The notes beneath the pieces were generated by a model. That model ran no database searches. It was not told the origin of the DNA and saw only the letters and a list, made by a program, of their open reading frames with translations. The position numbers and the translations under genes are program-made. Shown in pieces: positions 14,325 through 22,808 of a stretch of 37,164 bases of DNA (the first letter of the stretch is position 1; every line of letters starts with the position of its first letter). This stretch comes from Nitrospirota bacterium (lineage in GTDB: Bacteria > Nitrospirota > Thermodesulfovibrionia > Thermodesulfovibrionales > JdFR-88), in assembly GCA_021789215.1 (NCBI GenBank), contig JAJYJS010000001.1:26429-63592 (forward strand), in the 5' to 3' direction.

Positions 14325-15830
14325 ATGGCACCCTCTTTGCGCCTTTGGAAAAGGCTTGCCGGAGCAGCCATCATTTTTGTGCTGGCCGGCTGCACCGTTG
14401 GCCCCGCATTCAAGCGCCCACAGGCGCCTGCGGCCAAAACATATACGGAAACGGCCCTGCCTGCAAGGACCGAAAGCGCGCCTGTCGCCGGAGGGCCCGC
14501 ACAAAGCTTTGCCCTGGGGAAAGATATCCAGGCCAGGTGGTGGGAGCTTTTCCATTCCCCGCAGTTGGACAGCCTGGTCCGCCTCGGGCTGGCACGCAGC
14601 CGCACGCTTACCGCCGCGCAGGCCGCGCTGCGCCAGGCATATGAGAACGAACGCGCCCAGATGGGGGCGCTCCTGTACCCGAAGGTGGATGCCAAAGCCA
14701 CCGCGGAGCGGGAAAAATTTTCCAGCGCCGCATTCGGGCAGCCGGGCGGCCACGGCATCATCTTCAACCTTTTCAATGCGTCGGCAAGCGTCTCATATCT
14801 GTTTGATTTATTCGGCGGGTCGAGGCTGGCCCTCGAAGCCCTGGGGGCCCAAACCGATTATCAGCGTTACCAGCTTGAGGGGGCATATATCGCGCTTACG
14901 GCAAACATCGTCACAACGGCTGTGAAAGAGGCCTCTATGCGAGCGCAGATAAAGGCGGCAAAAGAAATACTTTCAGCCGAGGAGGAGCAGCTCGGCATAG
15001 TGGAGAAGCAGTTCGCGCTTGGGGGCGTGTCGCGCTCCAGTGTGCTGGCCCAGAGGACGCAGCTTGCCCAGACCAGGGCGACGCTGCCGCCGCTTGAAAC
15101 GGCACTGTCCCAGACCCGCCACCAGCTGGCCGTGCTGGCTGGCACTCTGCCGGGCAATGCGGGCGAACTGCCGGAATTCAATCTCCACAATCTCCAATTG
15201 CCTTTGGAGCTGCCGGTAAGCCTGCCCTCGAAGCTTGTGCGCCAGCGGCCCGACATTCTGGCCTCAGAGGCGCTCCTGCACGCGGCAAGCGCGCAGATAG
15301 GCGTTGCCACTGCCGCCATGCTCCCGCAGATAACATTCACAGGCAGCATCGGGACGGAAACCACAAAGGCTTCAGATTTGTTTACCTCCAAAACCAGCAT
15401 CTGGAACCTGGGGATGTCTCTGCTACAACCCATCTTTCACGGAGGAGAGCTTATAGGCAAGCGCCGCGCCGCCGTTGCCGCTTATGAGCAGGCACTGGCC
15501 CAATATCAGGAGACGGTCCTCACGGCATTTCAGAACGTGGCCGATACGCTCAGGGCGCTGGACAAGGACGCAAGCACGCTAAAGGCGCAGACCGAGGCGT
15601 GGACGGCAGCGAGGGACTCTCTGGAGCTGGCCCAAAACCAGTTCCGGGTGGGAGCGGTGAGCTACCTCACCCTGCTCAATGCACAGCGCCAGTACCAGCA
15701 GGCCCGCCTTAATCTGGTCCAGGCCCAGGCAGCGCGTTTTGCCGATACCGCCGCGTTGTTTCAGGCGCTGGGCGGAGGGTGGTGGAACCAGCCCGCGGAA
15801 ACCGGCGCGGCAACAGCGGACAAGAAATGA
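14325..15830 (+). CDS. RND efflux outer-membrane lipoprotein (TolC/OprM/NodT family)
   Basis: 501 residues, ATG start with GGAG six bases upstream. Residues 1-22 are a lipoprotein signal ending in the lipobox LAGC (Cys23), followed by TVGPAFKRPQAP, the typical start of OprM/NodT-type factors. Two repeated halves of long Ala/Gln/Leu helices follow, each with family motifs (WWELFHSPQLDSLVRLGLARSRTLTAAQAAL, LPVSLPSKLVRQRPDILASEALLHAASAQIGVATAAMLPQI, and GAVSYLTLLNAQRQYQQARL near the end). The trimer forms the outer-membrane channel and periplasmic tunnel of a tripartite pump. It is the first gene of the operon; the adaptor gene follows after 28 bp. The substrate is not predictable. Confidence 0.95.
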   Translation: MAPSLRLWKRLAGAAIIFVLAGCTVGPAFKRPQAPAAKTYTETALPARTESAPVAGGPAQSFALGKDIQARWWELFHSPQLDSLVRLGLARSRTLTAAQAALRQAYENERAQMGALLYPKVDAKATAEREKFSSAAFGQPGGHGIIFNLFNASASVSYLFDLFGGSRLALEALGAQTDYQRYQLEGAYIALTANIVTTAVKEASMRAQIKAAKEILSAEEEQLGIVEKQFALGGVSRSSVLAQRTQLAQTRATLPPLETALSQTRHQLAVLAGTLPGNAGELPEFNLHNLQLPLELPVSLPSKLVRQRPDILASEALLHAASAQIGVATAAMLPQITFTGSIGTETTKASDLFTSKTSIWNLGMSLLQPIFHGGELIGKRRAAVAAYEQALAQYQETVLTAFQNVADTLRALDKDASTLKAQTEAWTAARDSLELAQNQFRVGAVSYLTLLNAQRQYQQARLNLVQAQAARFADTAALFQALGGGWWNQPAETGAATADKK

Positions 15831-15858
15831 ATCCTTTATCCATCAGGAGAGGCCATAC

Positions 15859-16989
15859 ATGATAAAACGCATGGTCATCATGCTTGCAGCCGTAGCCCTG
15901 CTGTTTGGAGGCATATTCGCCTATCATGCGTACAAGGCGAGCATGCTTAAAAAGTCCATGGCCCAGCACCGGCCCCCGCCCGTGGCAGTGAGCGCGATAA
16001 GGGCCGTATATCTCGTCTGGCAGCCCCAGGTCAAGGCGGTGGGCAGTTTGCGGGCCAGGCGCGGCGTCGATGTTACCAGCGAAATCCCGGGCCTGGTGCG
16101 CCATGTATATTTCAAATCAGGCGACGAGGCCAGGGAAAAACAGGTCCTTGTGCAGCTGAACGCGGACTCCGATATCGCGCTCCTTCGCTCGCTTGAGGCC
16201 GCCGCCCAGCTGGCGCTCATCGTTTACGAGCGCGACAAAAAACAGTACGCCGTGCAGGCCGTAAGCCAGGCCACCCTGGACTCGGACGCCGCCGATTTGA
16301 AAAGCAAGCGGGCACAGGCCGGCCAGCAGAGGGCCATAGTGGACAAAAAGACCATTCGCGCCCCTTTTGCCGGGCAGCTTGGCATAAGCACCGTCAACCC
16401 CGGGCAATACATCAATCCGGGGGACAAGATAGTCACCCTGCAATCGCTGGATTTGCTCTATGTCGATTTTTACCTCCCGCAACAGGAGCTTTCGCGCCTG
16501 CGGGTGGGACAGACGGCAGTCGCAACGACCGACGCTTATCCCGGCCGCAAGTTCGCGGGCCGGATAACCTCCATCAACCCCCAGGTGGACCCCGCTACAC
16601 GGAACATCGAGGTTGAGGCCGCAATCAAAAACCCCGGCCACAAACTGCTGCCCGGCATGTATGCAACCATAGACGTCAGCGCCGGGGCGGCACGGCACTA
16701 TCTGACCCTGCCCCAGACGGCCGTGACCTTCAACCCTTACGGCGAGACCGTCTTCATCATAGAAAAGGATGGAACGGGGCCGGACGGCAAGCCGATACTG
16801 ATTGCGAGGCAGACATTTGTGACAACTGGCGCCACGCGCGGCGACCAGGTGGCGATAATCTCCGGCATAAAAGAGGGCGAACTGGTCGTGACGAGCGGCC
16901 AGATGAAGCTCAAAAACGGCAGCCAGGTGGCAATCAACAACCAGATACAGCCGGGCAACAACCCGGCCCCCAGGCCGGCGGACAGGTAA
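15859..16989 (+). CDS. RND efflux periplasmic adaptor subunit (membrane fusion protein)
   Basis: 376 residues from ATG 15859 behind CAGGAGAGG; an open frame extends upstream into the previous gene but MIKRMVIMLAAVALLFGG is an obvious N-terminal membrane anchor. Order: anchor, lipoyl half-motifs (LVRHVYFKSGDEAREKQVLVQLN and TIRAPFAGQLGISTVNPGQYINPGDKIVTLQS) flanking a short alpha-hairpin (SLEAAAQLALIVYERDKKQYAVQAVSQATLDSDAADL), then beta-barrel (VDFYLPQQELSRLRVGQ, GRITSINPQVDPATRNIEVEAAIKN, LLPGMYATI) and membrane-proximal domain. It bridges the inner-membrane pump and outer channel. The stop codon is followed directly by the pump ATG (TAAATG), implying coupled translation. Confidence 0.95.
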   Translation: MIKRMVIMLAAVALLFGGIFAYHAYKASMLKKSMAQHRPPPVAVSAIRAVYLVWQPQVKAVGSLRARRGVDVTSEIPGLVRHVYFKSGDEAREKQVLVQLNADSDIALLRSLEAAAQLALIVYERDKKQYAVQAVSQATLDSDAADLKSKRAQAGQQRAIVDKKTIRAPFAGQLGISTVNPGQYINPGDKIVTLQSLDLLYVDFYLPQQELSRLRVGQTAVATTDAYPGRKFAGRITSINPQVDPATRNIEVEAAIKNPGHKLLPGMYATIDVSAGAARHYLTLPQTAVTFNPYGETVFIIEKDGTGPDGKPILIARQTFVTTGATRGDQVAIISGIKEGELVVTSGQMKLKNGSQVAINNQIQPGNNPAPRPADR

Positions 16990-19900
16990 ATGCACTTTAC
17001 GGACCTATTCATCAGGCGGCCCGTGCTGGCCACAGTGGTCAGCCTGCTCATCCTCGTGCTGGGGCTCCGTTCGATAGGGCTCCTCAAGATACGCGAATAC
17101 CCGGAGATACAGAGCGCGGTCGTTACCGTCTCGACCGCCTACTACGGGGCCGACCCTTCGCTTGTGGCGGGCTTTATCACCACCCCGCTGGAAAGCTCCA
17201 TCGCGCAGGCAAGCGGCATCGATTACCTGACCTCCTCAAGCACGCTGGGGCAGAGCACCATTCAGGCCAACCTGCGCCTGAACTACGATTCCAATAAGGC
17301 GCTGACCGAGATAAGCACAAAGGTGAACGCGGTGCTCAACCAGCTGCCAAAGGAGTCTCAGGCACCGGTGATCACCGTTGCCATCGGCGAGACCGTGGAC
17401 TCCATGTACATAGGCTTTTACAGCAAGGTCCTGCCGACCAACAAGATAACCGATTACCTCATCCGGGTGGTGCAGCCCAGGCTCCAGACCGTGGAGGGCG
17501 TACAGACGGCCGAGATACTGGGCGAACAGCGCTTCGCGCTCCGGGCGTGGCTTGACCCCAGGAAGATGGCCGCCTATGGCGTCACCGGCTCCGATGTCAG
17601 CAACGCCCTCGCCGCCAACGACTTCATCTCCGCCGTGGGACGCACGAAGGGACAGATGGTGACTGTGGACCTCACCGCGGCAACGGGGCTGCACTCGGTG
17701 GACGAGTTCCGCAACCTGGTAATCAAGTCCCGGAACAACGCCATCATCCGCCTGAGCGACATCGCAAACGTAACGCTCGGCTCGGAAAACTACGACACGG
17801 CCGTGTTCTTCGACGGCCAGAGCGCCGTCTATATTGGCATCCAGGTGGCCCCCACCGCCAACCTCCTTACCGTTATACAGGACATCCACAAGCTGTTCCC
17901 GTCAATCCAGCAGCAGCTGCCGCAGGGCCTGAGCGGGCGCATCGTCTACGACGCCACCAAGTACGTGGACAGCTCCATCCACGAGGTGATAAGCACCCTT
18001 GTCAAGGCTCTCCTGATCGTTACGCTGGTGATATTCATATCGCTGGGTTCGCCGCGGTCGGTGATAATTCCCACTGTGGCCATGCCGCTTTCGCTGATAG
18101 GGGCGTTCTTCATCATGCTGGTGCTGGGCTACACCATAAACCTGCTCACGCTGCTTGCCCTGGTGCTGGCGATTGGCCTGGTGGTGGACGACGCAATAAT
18201 AGTGGTGGAGAACGTGCACCGCCACATCGAAGACGGCGTGGAGCCAATGCCCGCCGCATACCGGGGTGCGCGGGAGCTTGCGGGCCCCATTATCGCCATA
18301 TCGGTCGTGCTGGTTGCGGTCTATGTGCCAATTGGCTTCATGGGCGGGCTCACCGGGGCGCTCTTTACGGAATTCGCGTACACCCTGGCGGGCACCGTGG
18401 CCGTCTCCGCAGTCATTGCGCTTACGCTTTCGCCGATGATGTGCTCGCGTTTCCTCAAGCCCTACGTCCACGGCCGCAGCCGCTTCACCGGCTTCATAGA
18501 CCGCCAGTTCGGGCGCCTGCGAGGCGGCTACCAGCGCCTCCTGCACGGCTCGCTGAACTACCTGCCTGTGACCGCGGTATTCGCGGCGGCAATCCTCCTG
18601 AGCAACTATTTCCTCTACAAGAACTCAAAGAGCGAACTCGCCCCGGCCGAGGACCAGGGCGTGATAATCGTCATGGCCACGGGGGCGCCCGACGCCACGC
18701 TGGAGCAGACGGAGCTCTACACGCGGGAGGTATACAGGATTCTGGCAAGCTATCCGGAGGCCGACCACGTCTTCCAGCTTGACGGCATTAGCGGACTGAA
18801 CACGGGCATCGCCGGCATGGTCACCAAGCCGTGGGACCAGCGGAAGCGCACGACGATGCAGCTACAGCCGGAGGTGCAGATGAAGCTTGGCGAAATAACG
18901 GGCCTTCAGGCGGTCGCCTTCCAGCGCCCTCCGCTGCCCGGAGGCGGACGGGGCCTGCCGGTGCAGTTCGTCATCGGCACGACGGAGCCGTTCGAAAGGC
19001 TTAACGGGATATCGCAGGCGCTGATGGACAAGGCGCGCACAAGCGGGATGTTCGCCTACGTGGACAGCGACCTGAAGATTGACAAGCCGCAGACTACCGT
19101 GGAGTTCGACCGGGACAAGGCGGCCCAACTGGGCCTGACGATGAGCGATGTGGGCGGGGCGCTGGGGTCGATGCTCGGCGGCGGCTACGTCAATTATTTC
19201 AGCCTGGCGGGGCGCTCTTACAAGGTCATCCCGCAGGTGATGCGGCGCGACAGGCTCAACGCCCATGATTTGGAAGGCTACTATATCAACACCGCAAGCG
19301 GCGTATCCATCCCGGTCTCGACCGTCACACGGCTGAAGACCTCCGTCGTGCCGGAATCGCTCAACCATTTCCAGCAGCTCAATTCCGCGACCCTTTCCGC
19401 CGTGCCGGTGGAGGGCGTTACAATGGGGCAGGCATTGACCGGGCTCCAAAACCTCTCCAAAGGCGTGCTGCCCAGCGGCTACAGCATCGATTACGCGGGG
19501 CAGTCGAGGCAGTATGTGCAGGAGTCGAAGGCATTGCTTGTCACGTTCTTCTTCGCGCTGATAATAATCTTCCTGGCGCTGGCGGCCCTGTTTGAGAGTT
19601 TCCGGGACCCGTTCATCGTGCTCGTTAGCGTGCCGATGTCCATCTGCGGGGCGATGATATTCATAAGCCTTGGGGTGGGGGGCGCAAGCCTGAACATCTT
19701 CACGGAGGTCGGGCTGGTGACACTGATAGGCCTCATCAGCAAGCACGGCATCCTGATAGTGCAGTTCGCAAACGATCTGCAGAACGAGGGAAAGGGCAAG
19801 CGCGAGGCGGTGGAGACGGCCGCCGCAATCCGCCTGCGGCCCATACTCATGACCACGGCTGCGATGGTGCTGGGCGTGCTGCCGCTGGTGACCGCCGCCG

Positions 19901-20070
19901 GGGCGGGCGCGGTGGGCCGCTTCAATATGGGCCTTGTGATAATGACGGGCATTTCGATAGGCACGCTCTTCACGCTCTTTGTTGTGCCGGCCATGTACAT
20001 GCTGCTTGCCACGGACAGGGCGAAGCAGAGGGCCGCCCAGGAAAAAAAACCCGCTAAAGAGACTTCATGA
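16990..20070 (+). CDS. RND efflux pump, inner-membrane permease (AcrB/MexF-like HAE1 family)
   Basis: 1026 residues. It exports drugs or other amphiphiles by proton antiport across both membranes together with the two upstream proteins. N-terminus FTDLFIRRPVLATVVSLLILVLG and the large porter domains (RVVQPRLQTVEGVQTAEILG, FDRDKAAQLGLTMSDVGGALGSMLGGGYV) are standard. The proton-relay helix TM4 reads LALVLAIGLVVDDAIIVVENVHRHIEDG with the two adjacent Asp, and TM10 to TM11 show LVTLIGLISKHGILIVQFANDLQ with its conserved Lys. Twelve membrane helices are expected and the length is normal. The 3' end overlaps the convergent acetyltransferase gene by 17 bp. The substrate cannot be read from the sequence. 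Confidence 0.97.
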   Translation: MHFTDLFIRRPVLATVVSLLILVLGLRSIGLLKIREYPEIQSAVVTVSTAYYGADPSLVAGFITTPLESSIAQASGIDYLTSSSTLGQSTIQANLRLNYDSNKALTEISTKVNAVLNQLPKESQAPVITVAIGETVDSMYIGFYSKVLPTNKITDYLIRVVQPRLQTVEGVQTAEILGEQRFALRAWLDPRKMAAYGVTGSDVSNALAANDFISAVGRTKGQMVTVDLTAATGLHSVDEFRNLVIKSRNNAIIRLSDIANVTLGSENYDTAVFFDGQSAVYIGIQVAPTANLLTVIQDIHKLFPSIQQQLPQGLSGRIVYDATKYVDSSIHEVISTLVKALLIVTLVIFISLGSPRSVIIPTVAMPLSLIGAFFIMLVLGYTINLLTLLALVLAIGLVVDDAIIVVENVHRHIEDGVEPMPAAYRGARELAGPIIAISVVLVAVYVPIGFMGGLTGALFTEFAYTLAGTVAVSAVIALTLSPMMCSRFLKPYVHGRSRFTGFIDRQFGRLRGGYQRLLHGSLNYLPVTAVFAAAILLSNYFLYKNSKSELAPAEDQGVIIVMATGAPDATLEQTELYTREVYRILASYPEADHVFQLDGISGLNTGIAGMVTKPWDQRKRTTMQLQPEVQMKLGEITGLQAVAFQRPPLPGGGRGLPVQFVIGTTEPFERLNGISQALMDKARTSGMFAYVDSDLKIDKPQTTVEFDRDKAAQLGLTMSDVGGALGSMLGGGYVNYFSLAGRSYKVIPQVMRRDRLNAHDLEGYYINTASGVSIPVSTVTRLKTSVVPESLNHFQQLNSATLSAVPVEGVTMGQALTGLQNLSKGVLPSGYSIDYAGQSRQYVQESKALLVTFFFALIIIFLALAALFESFRDPFIVLVSVPMSICGAMIFISLGVGGASLNIFTEVGLVTLIGLISKHGILIVQFANDLQNEGKGKREAVETAAAIRLRPILMTTAAMVLGVLPLVTAAGAGAVGRFNMGLVIMTGISIGTLFTLFVVPAMYMLLATDRAKQRAAQEKKPAKETS

Positions 20071-20545
20071 ATATGATCTTGTCGTCATCATCGGCGTAGA
20101 ACTTGGGCACACGGGCGGCCTCCCGGTAGCCGTTCTTCCTGTAAAACTCCCGCGTGGGCCTGTACTGCTCCCTTGAGGCGGTCTCCACATAAATATGCTT
20201 GCAGCCAAAAGACTCCGCCATGTGGCGCTCCGCCCCGGAAAGAAGGAGGCTTCCCACCCCCCTGCCCTGCATGTCCGCCTTCACGGCTATCCAGTAGAGG
20301 TCGAACCTCCCTTCGGCCATCGTTATCGGCCCGTAACAGATGTACCCGGCGGCCCTGTCCCCCGCGTCCGCGAACATGAAGATGTATTCGCTCGCGGGGC
20401 CCTTTTCAATCCTGTCGTCAAGAAGCTCCAGGGCGACCTCTATCTCGAAATCATAGAACATGCCGGTGGAGACAAGTATATCCGTGAGCGCCTGCCTGTC
20501 GGCGCTGACGGGCTCGTTTCTAAGTCTTATTTGCATGGATGACAT
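20054..20545 (-). CDS. GNAT-family N-acetyltransferase
   Basis: 163 residues, ATG start at 20545 that shares a base with the stop of the upstream ATP-grasp gene (TGATG), so translation is coupled. The GNAT core is clear: a strand-rich AAGYICYGPITMAEGRFDLYWIAVKADMQGRGVGSLLLSGAERHMAESFG, with the acetyl-CoA loop QGRGVG, then HIYVETASREQYRPTREFYRKNGYREAARVPKFYADDDDKIIFMKSL. It transfers an acetyl group from acetyl-CoA to an amine. The context (lysine 2,3-aminomutase plus two ligases) suggests a beta-lysine-derived amine. The enzyme is much shorter than AblB, the known beta-lysine acetyltransferase, so it need not be that reaction. Confidence 0.88.
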   Translation of the reverse strand: MSSMQIRLRNEPVSADRQALTDILVSTGMFYDFEIEVALELLDDRIEKGPASEYIFMFADAGDRAAGYICYGPITMAEGRFDLYWIAVKADMQGRGVGSLLLSGAERHMAESFGCKHIYVETASREQYRPTREFYRKNGYREAARVPKFYADDDDKIIFMKSL

Positions 20546-21624
20546 CAGCGCCCGGGTATGGTCTTTTTCCGGAAAACGGGGTTTTTTGAAAAAAAATCCC
20601 TGTCCAGAAGCGCGGCGTCAATAATCTTTCGGACGAGTTCCTTTTCCGTATAGCCCGCCTCCTTTGCCGCCGAGACGTATCCGGACCAGGGCGCTATGCA
20701 CGGATTGGCGTTAATCTCTATCACAAAGGGCTCGTTGTTTTGGTCGAGCCTCATGTCCACCCTGGCGTATCCCCGCAGGCCGAATACCCGCCAGCACTCG
20801 ATGGCTATCCGCCTGATGGACTCCACCGGCGTGTTTTCCGGCTTGAACGTCCTCACCGTATTTTCGTACTCGAACGAGCCCTCTTCCCACTTGGCCTTGT
20901 AATTGACTATGCGGGGCTTTCCGGCGGGCCAGTCCACAAACAGCATCTCCGCGGGCGGAAACACCTCCACACTCCCGTCGGCATGTCCAAGGAGAGAGAC
21001 GTTGAACTCCCTGCCCTCCACAAACCTCTCCACAAGTATGGGCTGCCTTCCGAACCGCTCGTACACACCGGGAAGCTCCTCCGCGAGCTTTTTTTCGTCG
21101 CTGAAAACGGATTCGTCATCTATGCCAATGGAGGCGTCCTCACAGGCGGGCTTCACTATCCACGGGCCGCCGGTGACTACCGCTTCGCCGGCAACTATCG
21201 GCACCTTGTTCACCCCCTGGGAGGCCGCCTGTGCGCCCCTGTATGCCTGCCATTTTGGCGTGGGCAGGCCGTTTGCCTCCAGTACAGCCTTGGTTATGGT
21301 CTTGTCGGTGGTGGCCACGAGGGCGTCGAAGGAGGCCCCGGTGTACGGATATCCGGCAATCTCGTAAAGGGCGGCCATTGCCGGGTGCAGCCTCTCCTGC
21401 CCGTCTATCTCCTCCACCAGGTTGAATATCACAAGCGGCGAGAATTCCCTGAGCCTGTAAAGCAGGCCCATGTAGCCGTCCTGCCCGCTGAAGGGCATGG
21501 TCCTGTACTCATAGCCAAGCTCCTTCAGCGCCCCCTCGACCAGCCGCACCTCGTCGAGCGTGTCCGCGGAATCGAGCCCGGAGCCTTCCAGGGGCTCGCT
21601 GTATACGATAGCTATCTTCTTCAT
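20545..21624 (-). CDS. ATP-grasp ligase, D-Ala-D-Ala ligase-like (second of pair)
   Basis: 359 residues, ATG 21624, 22 bp downstream of the first ATP-grasp gene. N-terminal Rossmann-like domain (KKIAIVYSEPLEGSG, FSPLVIFNLVEEIDGQ, AALYEIAGYPYTGASFDALVATTDKTITKAVLEANGLPTP), then ATP-binding (PWIVKPACEDASIGIDDESVF, ILVERFVEGREFNVSLLG) and the Mg-binding end (RVDMRLDQNNEPFVIEINANPCI). These match the Ddl superfamily: a carboxylate is activated by ATP as acyl-phosphate and joined to an amine. The Ddl DSVxxE-type N-terminal motif is not intact and the gene sits with lysine 2,3-aminomutase, so cell-wall D-Ala ligation is unlikely. Substrates are unknown. Confidence 0.88.
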   Translation of the reverse strand: MKKIAIVYSEPLEGSGLDSADTLDEVRLVEGALKELGYEYRTMPFSGQDGYMGLLYRLREFSPLVIFNLVEEIDGQERLHPAMAALYEIAGYPYTGASFDALVATTDKTITKAVLEANGLPTPKWQAYRGAQAASQGVNKVPIVAGEAVVTGGPWIVKPACEDASIGIDDESVFSDEKKLAEELPGVYERFGRQPILVERFVEGREFNVSLLGHADGSVEVFPPAEMLFVDWPAGKPRIVNYKAKWEEGSFEYENTVRTFKPENTPVESIRRIAIECWRVFGLRGYARVDMRLDQNNEPFVIEINANPCIAPWSGYVSAAKEAGYTEKELVRKIIDAALLDRDFFSKNPVFRKKTIPGR

Positions 21625-21646
21625 GCGCTCCCTTGCCTTAAAACTT

Positions 21647-22681
21647 TCAGCGGGCGGCGGACAGGCCCGTCCTGCCGCCTCTCCACAGGCCCCTGCGCTT
21701 CAGTGCGGAGTGTATTATGCCGCCTATAAGCTCACTGTATTTCATTCCCGCCTGGGCGCACAGTATCGGCAGGTCCGAGTGGGTGGGGTTAAGCCCCGCA
21801 AGCGGGTTTATCTCCAGAAAACAGAACTCCCCATCGGGGCCTTCCTTGAAGTCCACCCTGCCAGCGTCCCTGCACCCAAGCGTATTATAGGCCTTCACCG
21901 CCAGGTCGGAAAGCGCCTTGACCATTTTCCTGCTTTTAAGAAGGGTGTATTTCACCCTCTCCTCGCAAAGCTCCTTGTTCATATAGGAATAGACGTTGGG
22001 CTCCGCGCTCTTCAGAAGCTCTACTTCCAGCACTCCCGCCGCCCTTGCGTCCGCGCCCGTTCCAAGCACCCCGACCGTGAACTCCCGCCCCGGCAGATAC
22101 GTCTCCACCAGCACAGGCTGGCTGTATTTGGCCAGGAGCTTCCTGCACTGGTCCTTGAGCCCCCTGGAGTCAACGACTATCGAATCGGGGGTTATGCCCT
22201 TCCCGGTCCCCTCGGACACAGGTTTTGTGAACAGGGGATAGGGCATTTTCTGGCCGGGCCCCTTCTCGAACCTTTCCAGCTCATCGGCCGAACTAATCAC
22301 GGCGAACGCCGGGGTGGGGACGCCGGCGTCCCTCATCACCATCTTGGTCATGGCCTTGTCCAGGCTGAGTGCCATTGTGAGCGGATCGCTGAACGTATAG
22401 GGGATATTGAAGGCCTCAAGGAGCGCCGGGACCTGCGCCTCCCGGCTCCTTCCGTAGAGGCCCTCGGCGATATTGAAGACAAGGTCCCACCTCTGCCCGA
22501 GCGAGAGGCACCTTGTCAGCTCGTAAATATGGCCGACCCTTACCGCCTCATGCCCCAGCGAGGAGATCGCCTCCTGGAGGGAGTTTACCGTGTCCTCGCT
22601 GTCGAACTCGGCCGTCTCCTCCTCGCCAAAACCCATTTCGAGGTATTCCTTCCTCAAGTCATAAACCAGTGCAATCTTCAT
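21647..22681 (-). CDS. ATP-grasp ligase, D-Ala-D-Ala ligase-like (first of pair)
   Basis: 344 residues from ATG 22681. Same fold as the next gene but clearly diverged: MKIALVYDLRKEYLEMG, DLVFNIAEGLYGRSREAQVPALLEAFNIPYTFSDPLTMALSLDKAMTKMVMRDAGVPTP, LFTKPVSEGTGKGIT, VLVETYLPGREFTVGVLG and GRVDFKEGPDGEFCFLEINPLAGLNPTHSDLP with the Mg-binding E-x-N. Two different ligases in a row imply two successive condensations or two different partners. A terminator-like hairpin separates it from the aminomutase gene upstream, so the ligase-acetyltransferase part may be expressed at a lower level or from its own promoter. I infer an amide-forming role; the substrate is unknown. Confidence 0.88.
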   Translation of the reverse strand: MKIALVYDLRKEYLEMGFGEEETAEFDSEDTVNSLQEAISSLGHEAVRVGHIYELTRCLSLGQRWDLVFNIAEGLYGRSREAQVPALLEAFNIPYTFSDPLTMALSLDKAMTKMVMRDAGVPTPAFAVISSADELERFEKGPGQKMPYPLFTKPVSEGTGKGITPDSIVVDSRGLKDQCRKLLAKYSQPVLVETYLPGREFTVGVLGTGADARAAGVLEVELLKSAEPNVYSYMNKELCEERVKYTLLKSRKMVKALSDLAVKAYNTLGCRDAGRVDFKEGPDGEFCFLEINPLAGLNPTHSDLPILCAQAGMKYSELIGGIIHSALKRRGLWRGGRTGLSAAR

Positions 22682-22730
22682 ATGCCTTAACTGCCGTCCT
22701 CCGAAAAAATGATTATCTCTTTATTTTGCA

Positions 22731-22768
22731 AAAAGAAAACCCCTTTTTTAAAGAGGGGTTTTACTTTT
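22731..22768 (-). terminator. Intrinsic terminator-like hairpin between kamA and the ligase genes
   Basis: Reverse strand: AAAACCCC pairs with GGGGTTTT across an A/T-rich loop, followed by CTTTTT. It lies 40 to 75 bases after the kamA stop and before the first ligase ATG. The stem is also stable in the other direction, but the genes on both sides are on the minus strand. Confidence 0.7.
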
Positions 22769-22808
22769 AAAAAAAATGCCTTTTCTATCTCCGGGAAACC
22801 TGAACAGC

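Noticed and set aside
18441-19746. Long frames on both strands within the RND pump gene
   Set aside because: They are shadows of a 1026-residue conserved pump in high-GC DNA, without ribosome sites or domains.
20545-22681. Cell-wall D-Ala-D-Ala ligases
   Set aside because: Two unlike copies sit with kamA and a GNAT and no mur genes are present; the Ddl N-terminal substrate motif is not intact.
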